From positions 1 to 56,203 of the forward strand of contig CAWHPS010000052.1 of assembly GCA_963831235.1 (NCBI GenBank): 56,203 bases of DNA, in the 5' to 3' direction. The position numbers and the translations under genes are program-made. The DNA comes from CAWHPS01 sp963831235. Lineage in GTDB: Bacteria > Fibrobacterota > OXYB2-FULL-49-7 > JAEUSG01. The notes under the pieces are model-generated. The model did not search any database. It was given only the letters and a program-made list of their open reading frames with translations, and was not told the DNA's origin. Positions 46,880-56,126 of the stretch are shown piece by piece. How positions within the stretch are numbered: the stretch's first letter is position 1; every line of letters begins with the position of its first letter.

Positions 46880-47806
46880 ATGACTGAGATAGAGAGTGGT
46901 TTGATAAACACTCAATATGAGAGTCTTCGTGTTAAGGACGCCAAACGAGAGATTTTGCTTTGCTCCTCGATCATGGAGCAGGGCATTCTGGATCCTCTGT
47001 ATGTTGTTGACATGGAAGAACAAGGCCATGTTCTTTTGGATGGTTTCAAGCGCTACCGGTGTGCATTGAGATTGAACATATCGCCGCTGCCTGTGGTTAT
47101 TCTGGAGAAGAACCCTGCGATGGGGATAATGAAATTTCTTCGTCTTTCCTTGAGCAAACCACTCACGTCCATTGAGGAGGCGGTGCTTGTGGATGAACTT
47201 CACATTAAGCATGAGCTAAGCGTTTTGGAGATTGCAAACAGTCTTGAGCGTTCGGTGGCCTGGGTAAGTTTACGGCTGGGTTTGTTAAACGAGATGAGCG
47301 ATGATGTTCGCGAGAAGATATTTTTGGGACAATTTCCTATACGAAGCTATATGTATTCTCTGCGTCCTTTTACGCGCGTAAAAGATTCTGTGTCAAAAAA
47401 GGCTGTTTCATCCTTTGTTGGTTGTATATCGGGGAAGGGGCTGGGCACCCGTGATATTGACCGGCTGGCTCAGGCTTATTTCAAGGGGAGTGATGTGTTG
47501 AAGTCCCAGATTGAGGGCGGGCAATTGGACTGGACGCTTCGTCAACTGAAAGAGTGCGATACCATACAGGATACACCGCAGAATACTTTAAGCGAGCTGG
47601 AATCGCGGGTGTTGTCTCAGCTGGAGGTTCTCTATGCCTATGGAGTCAAGTTGAGTACAGGGCTTATGGATACAAGCTTGACGAGCAATGATTTTTTATG
47701 CCGGTCTTTAAGTGTGACCCGGCGAATATTAAACAGTTATGACAGCTTCCGTCAGACATTAAAGGAGTTTTATGATACCACTGGGAAAAAGGCAGGCGGT
47801 AATTGA
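46880..47806 (+). CDS. ParB-like partition/nuclease-domain protein of the IS21 element
   Basis: 308 aa. Residues ~20-90 resemble a ParB N-terminal (sulfiredoxin-like/CTPase) domain: LLCSSIMEQGILDPLYVVDM, VLLDGFKRYRCALRLNISPL and PVVIL, the usual GxxR/GFKRYRC signature. Residues ~100-150 form a ParB-type helix-turn-helix (LSVLEIANSLERSVAWVSLR, then LGLLNEM). The C-terminal half is helical and unassigned. Plasmid and chromosome ParBs bind parS and slide as CTP clamps. Here it is coupled to istA (35-base overlap), which suggests a role in target choice or element regulation. Not a usual IS21 gene. Confidence 0.78.
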   Translation: MTEIESGLINTQYESLRVKDAKREILLCSSIMEQGILDPLYVVDMEEQGHVLLDGFKRYRCALRLNISPLPVVILEKNPAMGIMKFLRLSLSKPLTSIEEAVLVDELHIKHELSVLEIANSLERSVAWVSLRLGLLNEMSDDVREKIFLGQFPIRSYMYSLRPFTRVKDSVSKKAVSSFVGCISGKGLGTRDIDRLAQAYFKGSDVLKSQIEGGQLDWTLRQLKECDTIQDTPQNTLSELESRVLSQLEVLYAYGVKLSTGLMDTSLTSNDFLCRSLSVTRRILNSYDSFRQTLKEFYDTTGKKAGGN

Positions 47807-49313
47807 GCTTTATCATGCGGGCAGGCCTAAAAAAGAGATATCGCGCTTATTAAAGACCGATTTAAAGACAGTGAAGCGCATTATTATAAGCAATGATGCT
47901 TCTTTTGTAAAGTCCCGCAAAGATACGATATCAATAGATGAGTCAATCCTGAAAGATGTGTACAACCGCTGTGATGGATATATACAGCGAATGCATGAGG
48001 TCTTAACAGAAGAGCACAATATTAAAATCGGTTATTCCACTCTTACTCAGAAAGTCCGTGAATTGGGTATTGGAGAAGAGGATTCATCCAGAAGTTTTCA
48101 TGTTGATGATATCATAGGCGAAGAGATGCAGCATGATACTTCCCCTTACAATATTTTTATAGGCGGAAAAGAAAATCGTGTTATCTGCAGCGGATTATAT
48201 CTTCGCTACTCCAAAATGCGGTATATCAAATTTTATCAGAAGTTCAACCGTTTCGCCATGAAATGCTTTATGGATGAAGCATTGCGGTTCTTTGGACACT
48301 GCGCAAAAACATGCATTATTGACAATACCAATCTTGCTGTGCTGTATGGCACCGGCCCAAGGGCTGTGTTTAATCCAGAGATGGTGAACTTTTCAAAGAA
48401 CTATGGCTTTGAATGGAAGGCTCATGAGGTCAGGCATTCTGATAGGAAGGCGGGTACAGAGAGGAACTTCTGGACCACAGAAACGAACTTTATTCCAGGA
48501 CGTTCTTTTACGGACATTGAAGACCTCAATAAGCAGGCGTTTGAATGGGCAACAGAAAGATACGCTAAAAGACCACAAGCTAAAACAAAACTTATTCCCA
48601 TCCAGACCTTCGAGATAGAAAAACCATATCTTGTAAAATTACCGGAGTATATTTCATCACCATACAGGGAACATTACAGGGAACTGGATTGTTACGGATA
48701 TGCTGCATTTGAGGCCAATTTTTACTGGGTGCCGGAATACACAAAAGATAATCACAAAATAAAGGAAGTGAAAATTATTGAATATGCTGAAAAAATAGTT
48801 CTGGTTTATAAAAACATGGAGCCATTGAACTATACAAAACCCAAGAATGATGTCAGGAATGAAAAATTCACTCCGAATGGCATAAGGCCGGTATATCAGC
48901 CAAAACGTAGAAAGAAATCCACTTATGAAGAAGAAACCGCCCTTCGCGGTATGGGTAAGCCTGTATGCGACTATGTTGACTTTATCAAATCAGCAGGCAG
49001 CCGCATTCATTATCCCGGTCATTTCTTAAGACAGCTTTATCTGCTTTTAAAGAAGATGGCTCAGCCGCTTCTTGAACAAACGCTGGAAAGAGCGCTGAAA
49101 TACAGGGTAAATAATATTGAAACTATCACCAGGATCGCAGCAGCCAGCCTTAAATCCAATACAGTGGATTTGCCAGCAATAGAAGTTCAGCATGATTATA
49201 TGGAGCGTGAGGCTTATAACAAGGGCAGGTTCTGCGAGGAACAGGGCTTTGATAGTCTCGGTTCCATTCTCAAGAGCAATGAATCCAAACCATCCAATAA
49301 CATAAAGGAATAA
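47772..49313 (+). CDS. istA: IS21-family transposase IstA
   Basis: 513 aa, start ATG 47,772 after AAAGGAG, overlapping the ParB-like gene. N-terminal HTH (KKEISRLLKTDLKTVKRIII). The rve-type catalytic core has IIGEEMQHDTSPYNIF (first Asp), KTCIIDNTNLAVLYG (second Asp) and DRKAGTERNFWTTETNF (Glu), then the C-terminal beta-barrel region. IstA cuts and joins the element ends with IstB as AAA+ helper. Complete here; the second copy at 53,766 is broken. Confidence 0.93.
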   Translation: MIPLGKRQAVIELYHAGRPKKEISRLLKTDLKTVKRIIISNDASFVKSRKDTISIDESILKDVYNRCDGYIQRMHEVLTEEHNIKIGYSTLTQKVRELGIGEEDSSRSFHVDDIIGEEMQHDTSPYNIFIGGKENRVICSGLYLRYSKMRYIKFYQKFNRFAMKCFMDEALRFFGHCAKTCIIDNTNLAVLYGTGPRAVFNPEMVNFSKNYGFEWKAHEVRHSDRKAGTERNFWTTETNFIPGRSFTDIEDLNKQAFEWATERYAKRPQAKTKLIPIQTFEIEKPYLVKLPEYISSPYREHYRELDCYGYAAFEANFYWVPEYTKDNHKIKEVKIIEYAEKIVLVYKNMEPLNYTKPKNDVRNEKFTPNGIRPVYQPKRRKKSTYEEETALRGMGKPVCDYVDFIKSAGSRIHYPGHFLRQLYLLLKKMAQPLLEQTLERALKYRVNNIETITRIAAASLKSNTVDLPAIEVQHDYMEREAYNKGRFCEEQGFDSLGSILKSNESKPSNNIKE

Positions 49314-49318
49314 ATTCT

Positions 49319-50068
49319 ATGGACAGCGAAATCAAAAAACAGCTGGATTATCTGAAAATGAAACAGCTTGCACTCTCATGGGATCAAACACTTGCAGACG
49401 CATTAAAAAACAAAGTCTCCTATCACCGCTTTCTCGAAGAGATCATCAGCAGGGAATACATGAATCTCAAAGAATTCAGACGACAGGCAAGGCTGAAAGC
49501 TGCAAGGGTTCCGGAAATACTTCTTATGGAAACATTTCCTTTCAACAGACAGCCTAAACTCAAAAAGAAAATGGTCATGGAAGTTTATGACTCTCTCAAT
49601 TACATTCAGCAGGCACAGGTGCTTTGTTTCATCGGCCCTACAGGATGCGGAAAATCAGGTCTTGCAACAGCATATCTCATTAATGCCTTGAATAAGGGGC
49701 ATCGAGGACGTTTCATCGACTTCAGAGACCTTATGGACATCCTGCACAGGTCTCAGGCGGATTATTCACAGAAGAAAATACTCAGGCAGCTTGCCGACTA
49801 TGACTGTTTGTTGATAGATGAACTCGGCTATTGCTCATTCGACAAAGAAGATGCCGGTTTATTCTTCGACCTCATGAAGCAAAGACATAAGAAGAAGTGT
49901 ACCATTATCACAACCCAGCTTGGTTTCGATGAATGGAACAGTTTCCTTAATAACAAGCATATTGTCATGGCACTCATTGACCGCATTACAGAAAACTGTA
50001 TTGTTTTTGATATGCAGAAATGCATCAGCATAAGAAAGAAAAATATCAAATTGGCTGCCGAAGAGTAG
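49319..50068 (+). CDS. istB: IS21-family AAA+ helper IstB
   Basis: 249 aa, start 5 bp after the istA stop. Walker A CFIGPTGCGKSGLATAYLIN, Walker B ADYDCLLIDELGYCSFDKED and sensor region CTIITTQLGFDEW, with the N-terminal helical IstB domain (LKMKQLALSWDQTLADAL, YMNLKEFRRQARLKAAR). IstB is a DnaA/DnaC-like ATPase that selects and bends target DNA for IstA. Complete. Confidence 0.94.
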   Translation: MDSEIKKQLDYLKMKQLALSWDQTLADALKNKVSYHRFLEEIISREYMNLKEFRRQARLKAARVPEILLMETFPFNRQPKLKKKMVMEVYDSLNYIQQAQVLCFIGPTGCGKSGLATAYLINALNKGHRGRFIDFRDLMDILHRSQADYSQKKILRQLADYDCLLIDELGYCSFDKEDAGLFFDLMKQRHKKKCTIITTQLGFDEWNSFLNNKHIVMALIDRITENCIVFDMQKCISIRKKNIKLAAEE

Positions 50069-50105
50069 TCTTCCCGTATTACGTCAACATATAATCATTC
50101 GAAAA

Positions 50106-50139
50106 TAAACCCTTCCTGTCTTTTAACAGGAAGGGTTTA
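50106..50139 (+). terminator. Hairpin terminator after istB
   Basis: TAAACCCTTCCTGT - CTTTTA - ACAGGAAGGGTTTA is a perfect 14-bp stem with a 6-base loop about 40 bp after the istB stop, ending the element's transcript. The same hairpin is at 56,093-56,126 in copy 2. Confidence 0.85.
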
Positions 50140-50231
50140 TCTATTCCAAAGTGTGCAAAACGCTGCGAAGGAAAGGGCCCTTTTATCTCAGCAGAAGGGG
50201 GGTAGTTTATCATAGCGCCAAAGTTATAAAC

Positions 50232-50322
50232 AGTGAAGATTTTTTAGGGATAGACTTTAATATTGCAATCACTTCTCTGGAAGTCTTCATTTTCCTTATC
50301 ACAAACAACCTGAGGTTGCCAT
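50232..50322 (-). pseudogene. PIN-toxin remnant, upstream piece
   Basis: Directly after the antitoxin stop, the minus strand reads HGNLRLFVIRKMKTSREVIA and ILKSIPKKSSLF in one frame up to the IS21 target site. This is the C-terminal third of a DUF3368-like PIN protein. The N-terminal two thirds, with the acidic active site, are missing, so the toxin was deleted before IS21 cut the rest. Confidence 0.5.
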
Positions 50323-50325
50323 GGG

Positions 50326-50523
50326 TCAGTCTTTTCCATGCAGTCCCCAACGGACATCATCTTTTATAAAAGTCTCTGTTAATTGGGATTGATGGGATTC
50401 CAGAAATCGGCGAAGGGCCTCAGCCACCAAAGTATTAAGATCCGCTATCCATCCTTCCTTGACCAATGTTTCCGCCTGAGACAATAACTGTGGTGGAATT
50501 TGGGCTTGGATTGTAGAGGTCAT
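50326..50523 (-). CDS. Ribbon-helix-helix/VapB-like antitoxin
   Basis: 65 aa: MTSTIQAQIPPQLLSQAETL, VKEGWIADLNTLVAEALRRF and FIKDDVRWGLHGKD. A beta-strand followed by two helices and an acidic toxin-binding tail fits CopG/ParD-like or VapB-like antitoxins usually paired with a PIN toxin. The partner survives only as a fragment (50,232-50,322 plus 46,010-46,064). A perfect 18-bp palindrome lies 64 bp upstream and may be its operator. Confidence 0.75.
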   Translation of the reverse strand: MTSTIQAQIPPQLLSQAETLVKEGWIADLNTLVAEALRRFLESHQSQLTETFIKDDVRWGLHGKD

Positions 50524-50586
50524 AGGCTTCTCCTTTAGTCGTTATAAAGAAAAGATAACATTCTTTGTAGTACATTCCGCAAGGAT

Positions 50587-50604
50587 TAGGCATTTAAATG
50601 CCTA
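50587..50604. promoter_or_regulatory. 18-bp palindrome upstream of the antitoxin
   Basis: TAGGCATTTAAATGCCTA is a perfect palindrome between the HD gene and the antitoxin gene, 64 bp before the antitoxin start. Type II antitoxins bind such sites to repress their own operon; this is the likeliest operator here. It could also be incidental. Confidence 0.45.
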
Positions 50605-50653
50605 TGTTGACGGAAATTATAACAAATCTTGAAGGTCTTGTCTGCGCTTTATT

Positions 50654-51271
50654 TTACACTTCGTTTTTGCAAACGCCACTGAAATACACCTCTCGAATCG
50701 CCATCAAAAATTCATCCGCCCATTGAGTCCTTTTGTCAAACATATCCCGTGATGCATCAAAGTTGAGTCGCTTACGCATGCCAACGATGAAACCCTTGTT
50801 CTCTTCCCCCAATACAAACTTAACATGGTCATGCATGGTTTCGTTATGAGTCCCGCTCCAGTAAAAAGACAGCCATATCGCAATTGGCCCAACATGATCC
50901 AGAAGGTCTGCATCTTGAACGACCCTCGCGAACATCGGATGCTTCTCTGAATCCTGTCGCTGGTTGTGTAGTTCAATGATCTTGCTTATTGTGTTCAGCT
51001 GCCCCGCATCACATTCGTTAACGAACAGTGTTCTTACAAGTTCTGCGCCTCGAACATTGTGCGGTTCTGATCCTTTTCCAATATCATGAAACAGCGCGCC
51101 AGTGTAGATCGTTTCGATATCTCCATCAAAATGGATTACCTGGCAAAGTTGTTGGGCAATCTTTGCGGTGCGGAGACCATGGTAGTAAAGCCAGCCCGGT
51201 TCACGCGACTTGGGTTCTTTTCGGTTACCCATCTGCTGATAAGCAATCTCTTCTATATGCTTCAAATCCAT
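50654..51271 (-). CDS. HD-domain phosphohydrolase
   Basis: 205 aa. Metal-binding HD motif in TIYTGALFHDIGKGSEPHNV (H-D with upstream YHGLRTAKIAQQL), and the distal D in FARVVQDADLLDHVGPIAI. The layout fits small YpgQ/YedJ-type HD phosphohydrolases that hydrolyse nucleotides or other phosphate esters. It follows an attC at 51,288-51,350 and precedes the antitoxin gene. Confidence 0.85.
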   Translation of the reverse strand: MDLKHIEEIAYQQMGNRKEPKSREPGWLYYHGLRTAKIAQQLCQVIHFDGDIETIYTGALFHDIGKGSEPHNVRGAELVRTLFVNECDAGQLNTISKIIELHNQRQDSEKHPMFARVVQDADLLDHVGPIAIWLSFYWSGTHNETMHDHVKFVLGEENKGFIVGMRKRLNFDASRDMFDKRTQWADEFLMAIREVYFSGVCKNEV

Positions 51272-51287
51272 ATTTATTTCTTCAACC

Positions 51288-51350
51288 CAGCAACGGCCTT
51301 CACCTTATAGAACCCCGCGTGTTTGCCAATACGGTGCAAGCTGTTGCTAT
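51288..51350 (-). other. Putative attC recombination site (63 bp)
   Basis: The minus strand reads ATAGCAACAGCTTGCACC ... GGTGAAGGCCGTTGCTG. AGCAAC pairs fully with GTTGCT, and GCTTGCACC pairs with GGTGAAGGC with one extra G, the extrahelical base of attC. R' lacks a perfect GTTRRRY. It starts five bases after the methyltransferase stop and ends ~17 bases before the HD gene. Confidence 0.68.
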
Positions 51351-51355
51351 CCGCT

Positions 51356-52057
51356 TTATTTCACTTTCTTTCCCACCATCCTTACAAAACCAATATGCTT
51401 TCCCTTGTCTCTTTCCAACAATGCCGGAAATGTCGATTCTGCTGAATTATGAGCGTTCAACTCCAGTTTTGATTCTCTTAAAATATTTTCCCATCGCAGC
51501 CAGTGTTTCCAACCATTTTTCACCTCTTCGGCCACGAGTAATTCAATACCGGGATAACGCTTCCAATGATTTTTCCACCAGTCTATTGAATTCAAGAAGA
51601 ACATCCATTCCGGATATGTATTTGGAATAGGGAGCTGTTCCGGCGATGCCGGAGAAATTATTCCAATGCATCCGGCAGGTTTTAAAAATCGGGAAATATA
51701 TTCTATATAGTGTACGTCTGTTCCAAAATAGTGATAGCTATCCATGCTGACAATTACGTCAAAATATTCTTCCGCAAATGGCAAATCGTGAGCTTCGGCA
51801 TGTATTGGATAAACCTGTTTTTCCAACTCAGCTTCTTTTATTCTCCGGTAATTATCCGTGGCTGATATCCAGAGATCATTCGCCCACACTTCAACCCCGA
51901 ATTCACGAGCCAGGAAGATTGAAGACATGGCCATGCCGCATCCAAGATCCAGAATACGCATCCCCTTTTTCAACATCAGAACCTGTGTTAAAGATTCGGT
52001 AATCCATAATGGATGAGGCCCCATTTCATTCCGTACGATCCATTTCGGGTCATATTT
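51356..52057 (-). CDS. SAM-dependent methyltransferase, N-terminus cut off by IS21 copy 2
   Basis: Open from the IS boundary (52,057) through KYDPKWIVRNEMGPHPLWIT. The first in-frame ATG is at 52,024. SAM motif I MRILDLGCGMAMSSIFLARE, motif II VWANDLWISATDNYRR, DVIVSMDSYHYFG and AGCIGIISPASPE. Family members usually have 10-20 more N-terminal residues before this point, so the IS removed the natural start. Translation from the inner ATG could still make a nearly full protein. Confidence 0.82.
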   Translation of the reverse strand, partial: KYDPKWIVRNEMGPHPLWITESLTQVLMLKKGMRILDLGCGMAMSSIFLAREFGVEVWANDLWISATDNYRRIKEAELEKQVYPIHAEAHDLPFAEEYFDVIVSMDSYHYFGTDVHYIEYISRFLKPAGCIGIISPASPEQLPIPNTYPEWMFFLNSIDWWKNHWKRYPGIELLVAEEVKNGWKHWLRWENILRESKLELNAHNSAESTFPALLERDKGKHIGFVRMVGKKVK

Positions 52058-52228
52058 CTTTGGCGCTTAGATAAATACCCCCCACTTCTGCTGACATAAT
52101 TACCCCCCTAAAATTAGCATCCCTTCATTTTTAAGAGTCTTGCAATATCAAATATTACAGATTTTAAAATTATTTCCATGTGTTTATCATGAAATCCGAT
52201 TTTCTCTTTAGTTTAATAACTGGAGGGA

Positions 52229-52822
52229 ATGGTGGGAAAGCTATGTGTTGCATGCAGTAAATTTTTTGAACCGATTCCACAAGTCAAGGAACAAACGTAT
52301 TGTTCTGAGACGACATGCCAGAAGAAACGTAAAGCACATTGGCAAAAGGAAAAGCTTTCTACGGATACTGATTATAAGATGAACCAGGTGTCTGCGCAAA
52401 AAGAATGGCGTATGAATAATCCTGATTACTGGAAGCAATACCGTTTATCGCATCAAATATATGCGGAGCGTAATCGAGAACTTCAGCGAAAGCGTAATCA
52501 GAAGCGAGGCAGCCATGGTACTGATAACCCTTGCCCCCAACAGAATAATGCGGTTGCAAAAAGCATGGCTAAAACCATAAAAGAAGAGCCAGTGATTGCA
52601 AAAAGCCCCCCTGAAATTGTAAAGCAAGAGCCATTGATTGCAAACATGGATGCGTCAACCTGTTTAAAATCAGGGCTTTACGTTTTAGCGCCATTTTTCC
52701 CTGGTTTGATTGCAAAGATGGACGCGATAATTGTTCAAATTTCTGCAATACATGAAAAAAGTTGTGATTGCAAAGAAGGACTCGATAAATTCTTTATGAA
52801 AATGGCCGATACTAAAATGTGA
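52229..52822 (+). CDS. Zinc-ribbon-like protein, copy 2
   Basis: 197 aa, identical in sequence to 46,236-46,829. Function is described there. Intact even though the rest of this element copy is broken. Confidence 0.65.
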   Translation: MVGKLCVACSKFFEPIPQVKEQTYCSETTCQKKRKAHWQKEKLSTDTDYKMNQVSAQKEWRMNNPDYWKQYRLSHQIYAERNRELQRKRNQKRGSHGTDNPCPQQNNAVAKSMAKTIKEEPVIAKSPPEIVKQEPLIANMDASTCLKSGLYVLAPFFPGLIAKMDAIIVQISAIHEKSCDCKEGLDKFFMKMADTKM

Positions 52823-52872
52823 TTAAAAGAAAGAGCAGCAAAATTGTGAATATGTTGTGATAAGGAAAAGGC

Positions 52873-53800
52873 ATGACTGAGATAGAGAGTGGTTTGATAA
52901 ACACTCAATATGAGAGTCTTCGTGTTAAGGACGCCAAACGAGAGATTTTGCTTTGCTCCTCGATCATGGAGCAGGGCATTCTGGATCCTCTGTATGTTGT
53001 TGACATGGAAGAACAAGGCCATGTTCTTTTGGATGGTTTCAAGCGCTACCGGTGTGCATTGAGATTGAACATATCGCCGCTGCCTGTGGTTATTCTGGAG
53101 AAGAACCCTGCGATGGGGATAATGAAATTTCTTCGTCTTTCCTTGAGCAAACCACTCACGTCCATTGAGGAGGCGGTGCTTGTGGATGAACTTCACATTA
53201 AGCATGAGCTAAGCGTTTTGGAGATTGCAAACAGTCTTGAGCGTTCGGTGGCCTGGGTAAGTTTACGGCTGGGTTTGTTAAACGAGATGAGCGATGATGT
53301 TCGCGAGAAGATATTTTTGGGACAATTTCCTATACGAAGCTATATGTATTCTCTGCGTCCTTTTACGCGCGTAAAAGATTCTGTGTCAAAAAAGGCTGTT
53401 TCATCCTTTGTTGGTTGTATATCGGGGAAGGGGCTGGGCACCCGTGATATTGACCGGCTGGCTCAGGCTTATTTCAAGGGGAGTGATGTGTTGAAGTCCC
53501 AGATTGAGGGCGGGCAATTGGACTGGACGCTTCGTCAACTGAAAGAGTGCGATACCATACAGGATACACCGCAGAATACTTTAAGCGAGCTGGAATCGCG
53601 GGTGTTGTCTCAGTCTGGAGGTTCTCTATGCCTATGGAGTCAAGTTGAGTACAGGGCTTATGGATACAAGCTTGACGAGCAATGATTTTTTATGCCGGTC
53701 TTTAAGTGTGACCCGGCGAATATTAAACAGTTATGACAGCTTCCGTCAGACATTAAAGGAGTTTTATGATACCACTGGGAAAAAGGCAGGCGGTAATTGA
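52873..53800 (+). pseudogene. ParB-like gene, copy 2, frameshifted
   Basis: Identical to 46,880-47,806 up to codon ~246; then one extra T near 53,612 (GTCTCAGTCTGG against GTCTCAGCTGG) shifts the frame, which stops at 53,685. The remaining DNA still matches copy 1. The ParB and HTH domains are complete before the shift. Confidence 0.85.
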
Positions 53801-55302
53801 GCTTTATCATGCGGGGCAGGCCTAAAAAGAGATATCGCGCTTATTAAAGACCGATTTAAAGACAGTGAAGCGCATTATTATAAGCAATGATGCTTCTTTT
53901 GTAAAGTCCCGCAAAGATACGATATCAATAGATGAGTCAATCCTGAAAGATGTGTACAACCGCTGTGATGGATATATACAGCGAATGCATGAGGTCTTAA
54001 CAGAAGAGCACAATATTAAAATCGGTTATTCCACTCTTACTCAGAAAGTCCGTGAATTGGGTATTGGAGAAGAGGATTCATCCAGAAGTTTTCGATGTCG
54101 ATGATATCATAGGCGAAGAGATGCAGCATGATACTTCCCCTTACAATATTTTTATAGGCGGAAAAGAAAATCGTGTTATCTGCAGCGGATTATATCTTCG
54201 CTACTCCAAAATGCGGTATATCAAATTTTATCAGAAGTTCAACCGTTTCGCCATGAAATGCTTTATGGATGAAGCATTGCGGTTCTTTAAACACTGCGCA
54301 AAAACATGCATTATTGACAATACCAATCTTGCTGTGCTGTATGGCACCGGCCCAAGGGCTGTGTTTAATCCAGAGATGGTGAACTTTTCAAAGAACTATG
54401 GCTTTGAATGGAAGGCTCATGAGGTCAGGCATTCTGATAGGAAGGCGGGTACAGAGAGGAACTTCTGGACCACAGAAACGAACTTTATTCCAGGACGTTC
54501 TTTTACGGACATTGAAGACCTCAATAAGCAGGCGTTTGAATGGGCAACAGAAAGATACGCTAAAAGACCACTAAAACAAAACTTATTCCCATCCAGACCT
54601 TCGAGATAGAAAAACCATATCTTGTAAAATTACCGGAGTATATTTCATCACCATACAGGGAACATTACAGGGAACTGGATTGTTACGGATATGCTGCATT
54701 TGAGGCCAATTTTTACTGGGTGCCGGAATACACAAAAGATAATCACAAAATAAAGGAAGTGAAAATTATTGAATATGCTGAAAAAATAGTTCTGGTTTAT
54801 AAAAACATGGAGCCATTGAACTATACAAAACCCAAGAATGATGTCAGGAATGAAAAATTCACTCCGAATGGCATAAGGCCGGTATATCAGCCAAAACGTA
54901 GAAAGAAATCCACTTATGAAGAAGAAACCGCCCTTCGCGGTATGGGTAAGCCTGTATGCGACTATGTTGACTTTATCAAATCAGCAGGCAGCCGCATTCA
55001 TTATCCCGTCATTTCTTAAGACAGCTTTATCTGCTTTTAAAGAAAGATGGCTCAGCCGCTTCTTAAGAACGCTGGAAAGAGCGCTGAAATACAGGGTAAA
55101 TAATATTGAAACTATCACCAGGATTGCAGCAGCCAGCCTTAAATCCAATACAGTGGATTTGCCAGCAATAGAAGTTCAGCATGATTATATGGAGCGTGAG
55201 GCTTATAACAATGGCAGGTTCTGCGAGGAACAGGGCTTTGATAGTCTCGGTTCCATTCTCAAGAGCAATGAATCCAAACCATCCAATAACATAAAGGAAT
55301 AA
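53766..55302 (+). pseudogene. istA: istA, copy 2, multiple indels
   Basis: Clear istA by DNA match to 47,772-49,313, but not readable as one frame. Differences include an extra G then a missing A near 53,815-53,828, an extra G near 54,094, a 4-base loss near 54,572, a lost G near 55,008, an extra A near 55,045 and an altered segment near 55,067. A non-functional gene or a badly resolved assembly end. Confidence 0.88.
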
Positions 55303-55307
55303 ATTCT

Positions 55308-56055
55308 ATGGACAGCGAAATCAAAAACAGTCGGATTATCTGAAAATGAAACAGCTTGCACTCTCATGGGATCAAACACTTGCAGACGCATTAAAAAACA
55401 AAGTCTCCTATCACCGCTTTCTCGAAGAGATCATCAGCAGGGAATACATGAATCTCAAAGAATTCAGACGACAGGCAAGGCTGAAAGCTGCAAGGGTTCC
55501 GGAAATACTCCGACGGAAGATTTTCCTTTCAACAGACAGCCTAAACTCAAAAAGAAAATGGTCATGGAAGTTTATGACTCTCTCAATTACATTCAGCAGG
55601 CACAGGTGCTTTGTTTCATCGGCCCTACAGGATGCGGAAAATCAGGTCTTGCAACAGCATATCTCATTAATGCCTTGAATAAGGGGCATCAAGGACGTTT
55701 CATCGACTTCAGAGACCTTATGGACATCCTGCACAGGTCTCAGGCGGATTATTCACAGAAGAAAATACTCAGGCAGCTTGCCGACTATGACTGTTTGTTG
55801 ATAGATGAACTCGGCTATTGCTCATTCGACAAAGAAGATGCCGGTTTATTCTTCGACCTCATGAAGCAAAGACATAAGAAGAAGTGTACCATTATCACAA
55901 CCCAGCTTGGTTTCGATGAATGGAACAGTTTCCTTAATAACAAGCATATTGTCATGGCACTCATTGACCGCATTACAGAAAACTGTATTGTTTTTGATAT
56001 GCAGAAATGCATCAGCATAAGAAAGAAAAATATCAAATTGGCTGCCGAAGAGTAG
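55308..56055 (+). pseudogene. istB: istB, copy 2, frameshifted
   Basis: DNA match to 49,319-50,068. Changes near 55,323-55,332 and 55,500-55,522 break the frame early. From ~55,530 on the AAA+ core (CFIGPTGCGKSG, DCLLIDELGY) reads cleanly to the same stop. Confidence 0.87.
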
Positions 56056-56092
56056 TCTTCCCGTATTACGTCAACATATAATCATTCGAAAA

Positions 56093-56126
56093 TAAACCCT
56101 TCCTGTCTTTTAACAGGAAGGGTTTA
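56093..56126 (+). terminator. Hairpin terminator after istB, copy 2
   Basis: Same 14-bp perfect stem as at 50,106-50,139 (TAAACCCTTCCTGT / ACAGGAAGGGTTTA). Confidence 0.83.

Larger units (their letters stand above)
46065..50223. mobile_element. IS21-family element with ParB-like cargo, copy 1
   Basis: 4,159 bp. Left end CTTTGGCGCTTAGATAAA... (46,065-46,107) and right end, read in reverse, CTTTGGCGCTATGATAAAC... (50,181-50,223) form ~43-bp imperfect terminal repeats that include TACCCCCC and TTCTGCTGA. The target duplication TTATAAAC is present at 46,057-46,064 and 50,224-50,231. Gene order is a zinc-ribbon-like protein, a ParB-like protein, istA, istB, then a hairpin terminator. All genes are intact, so this copy is likely mobile. 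Confidence 0.9.

Noticed and set aside
46742..47212. 156-aa minus-strand frame in the IS21 element (and its copy at 52,735-53,205)
   Set aside because: Opposite-strand shadow of the ParB-like gene, without a recognisable domain or ribosome site.
25157..52057. CRISPR array suggested by repeated spacer-like elements
   Set aside because: The repeats are 50-80 bp, imperfect and separated by whole genes, with no regular short spacers and no cas genes.
25157..52057. Prophage or genomic island with phage genes
   Set aside because: No capsid, terminase, portal, tail or phage-type integrase was found; the gene content fits cassettes instead.
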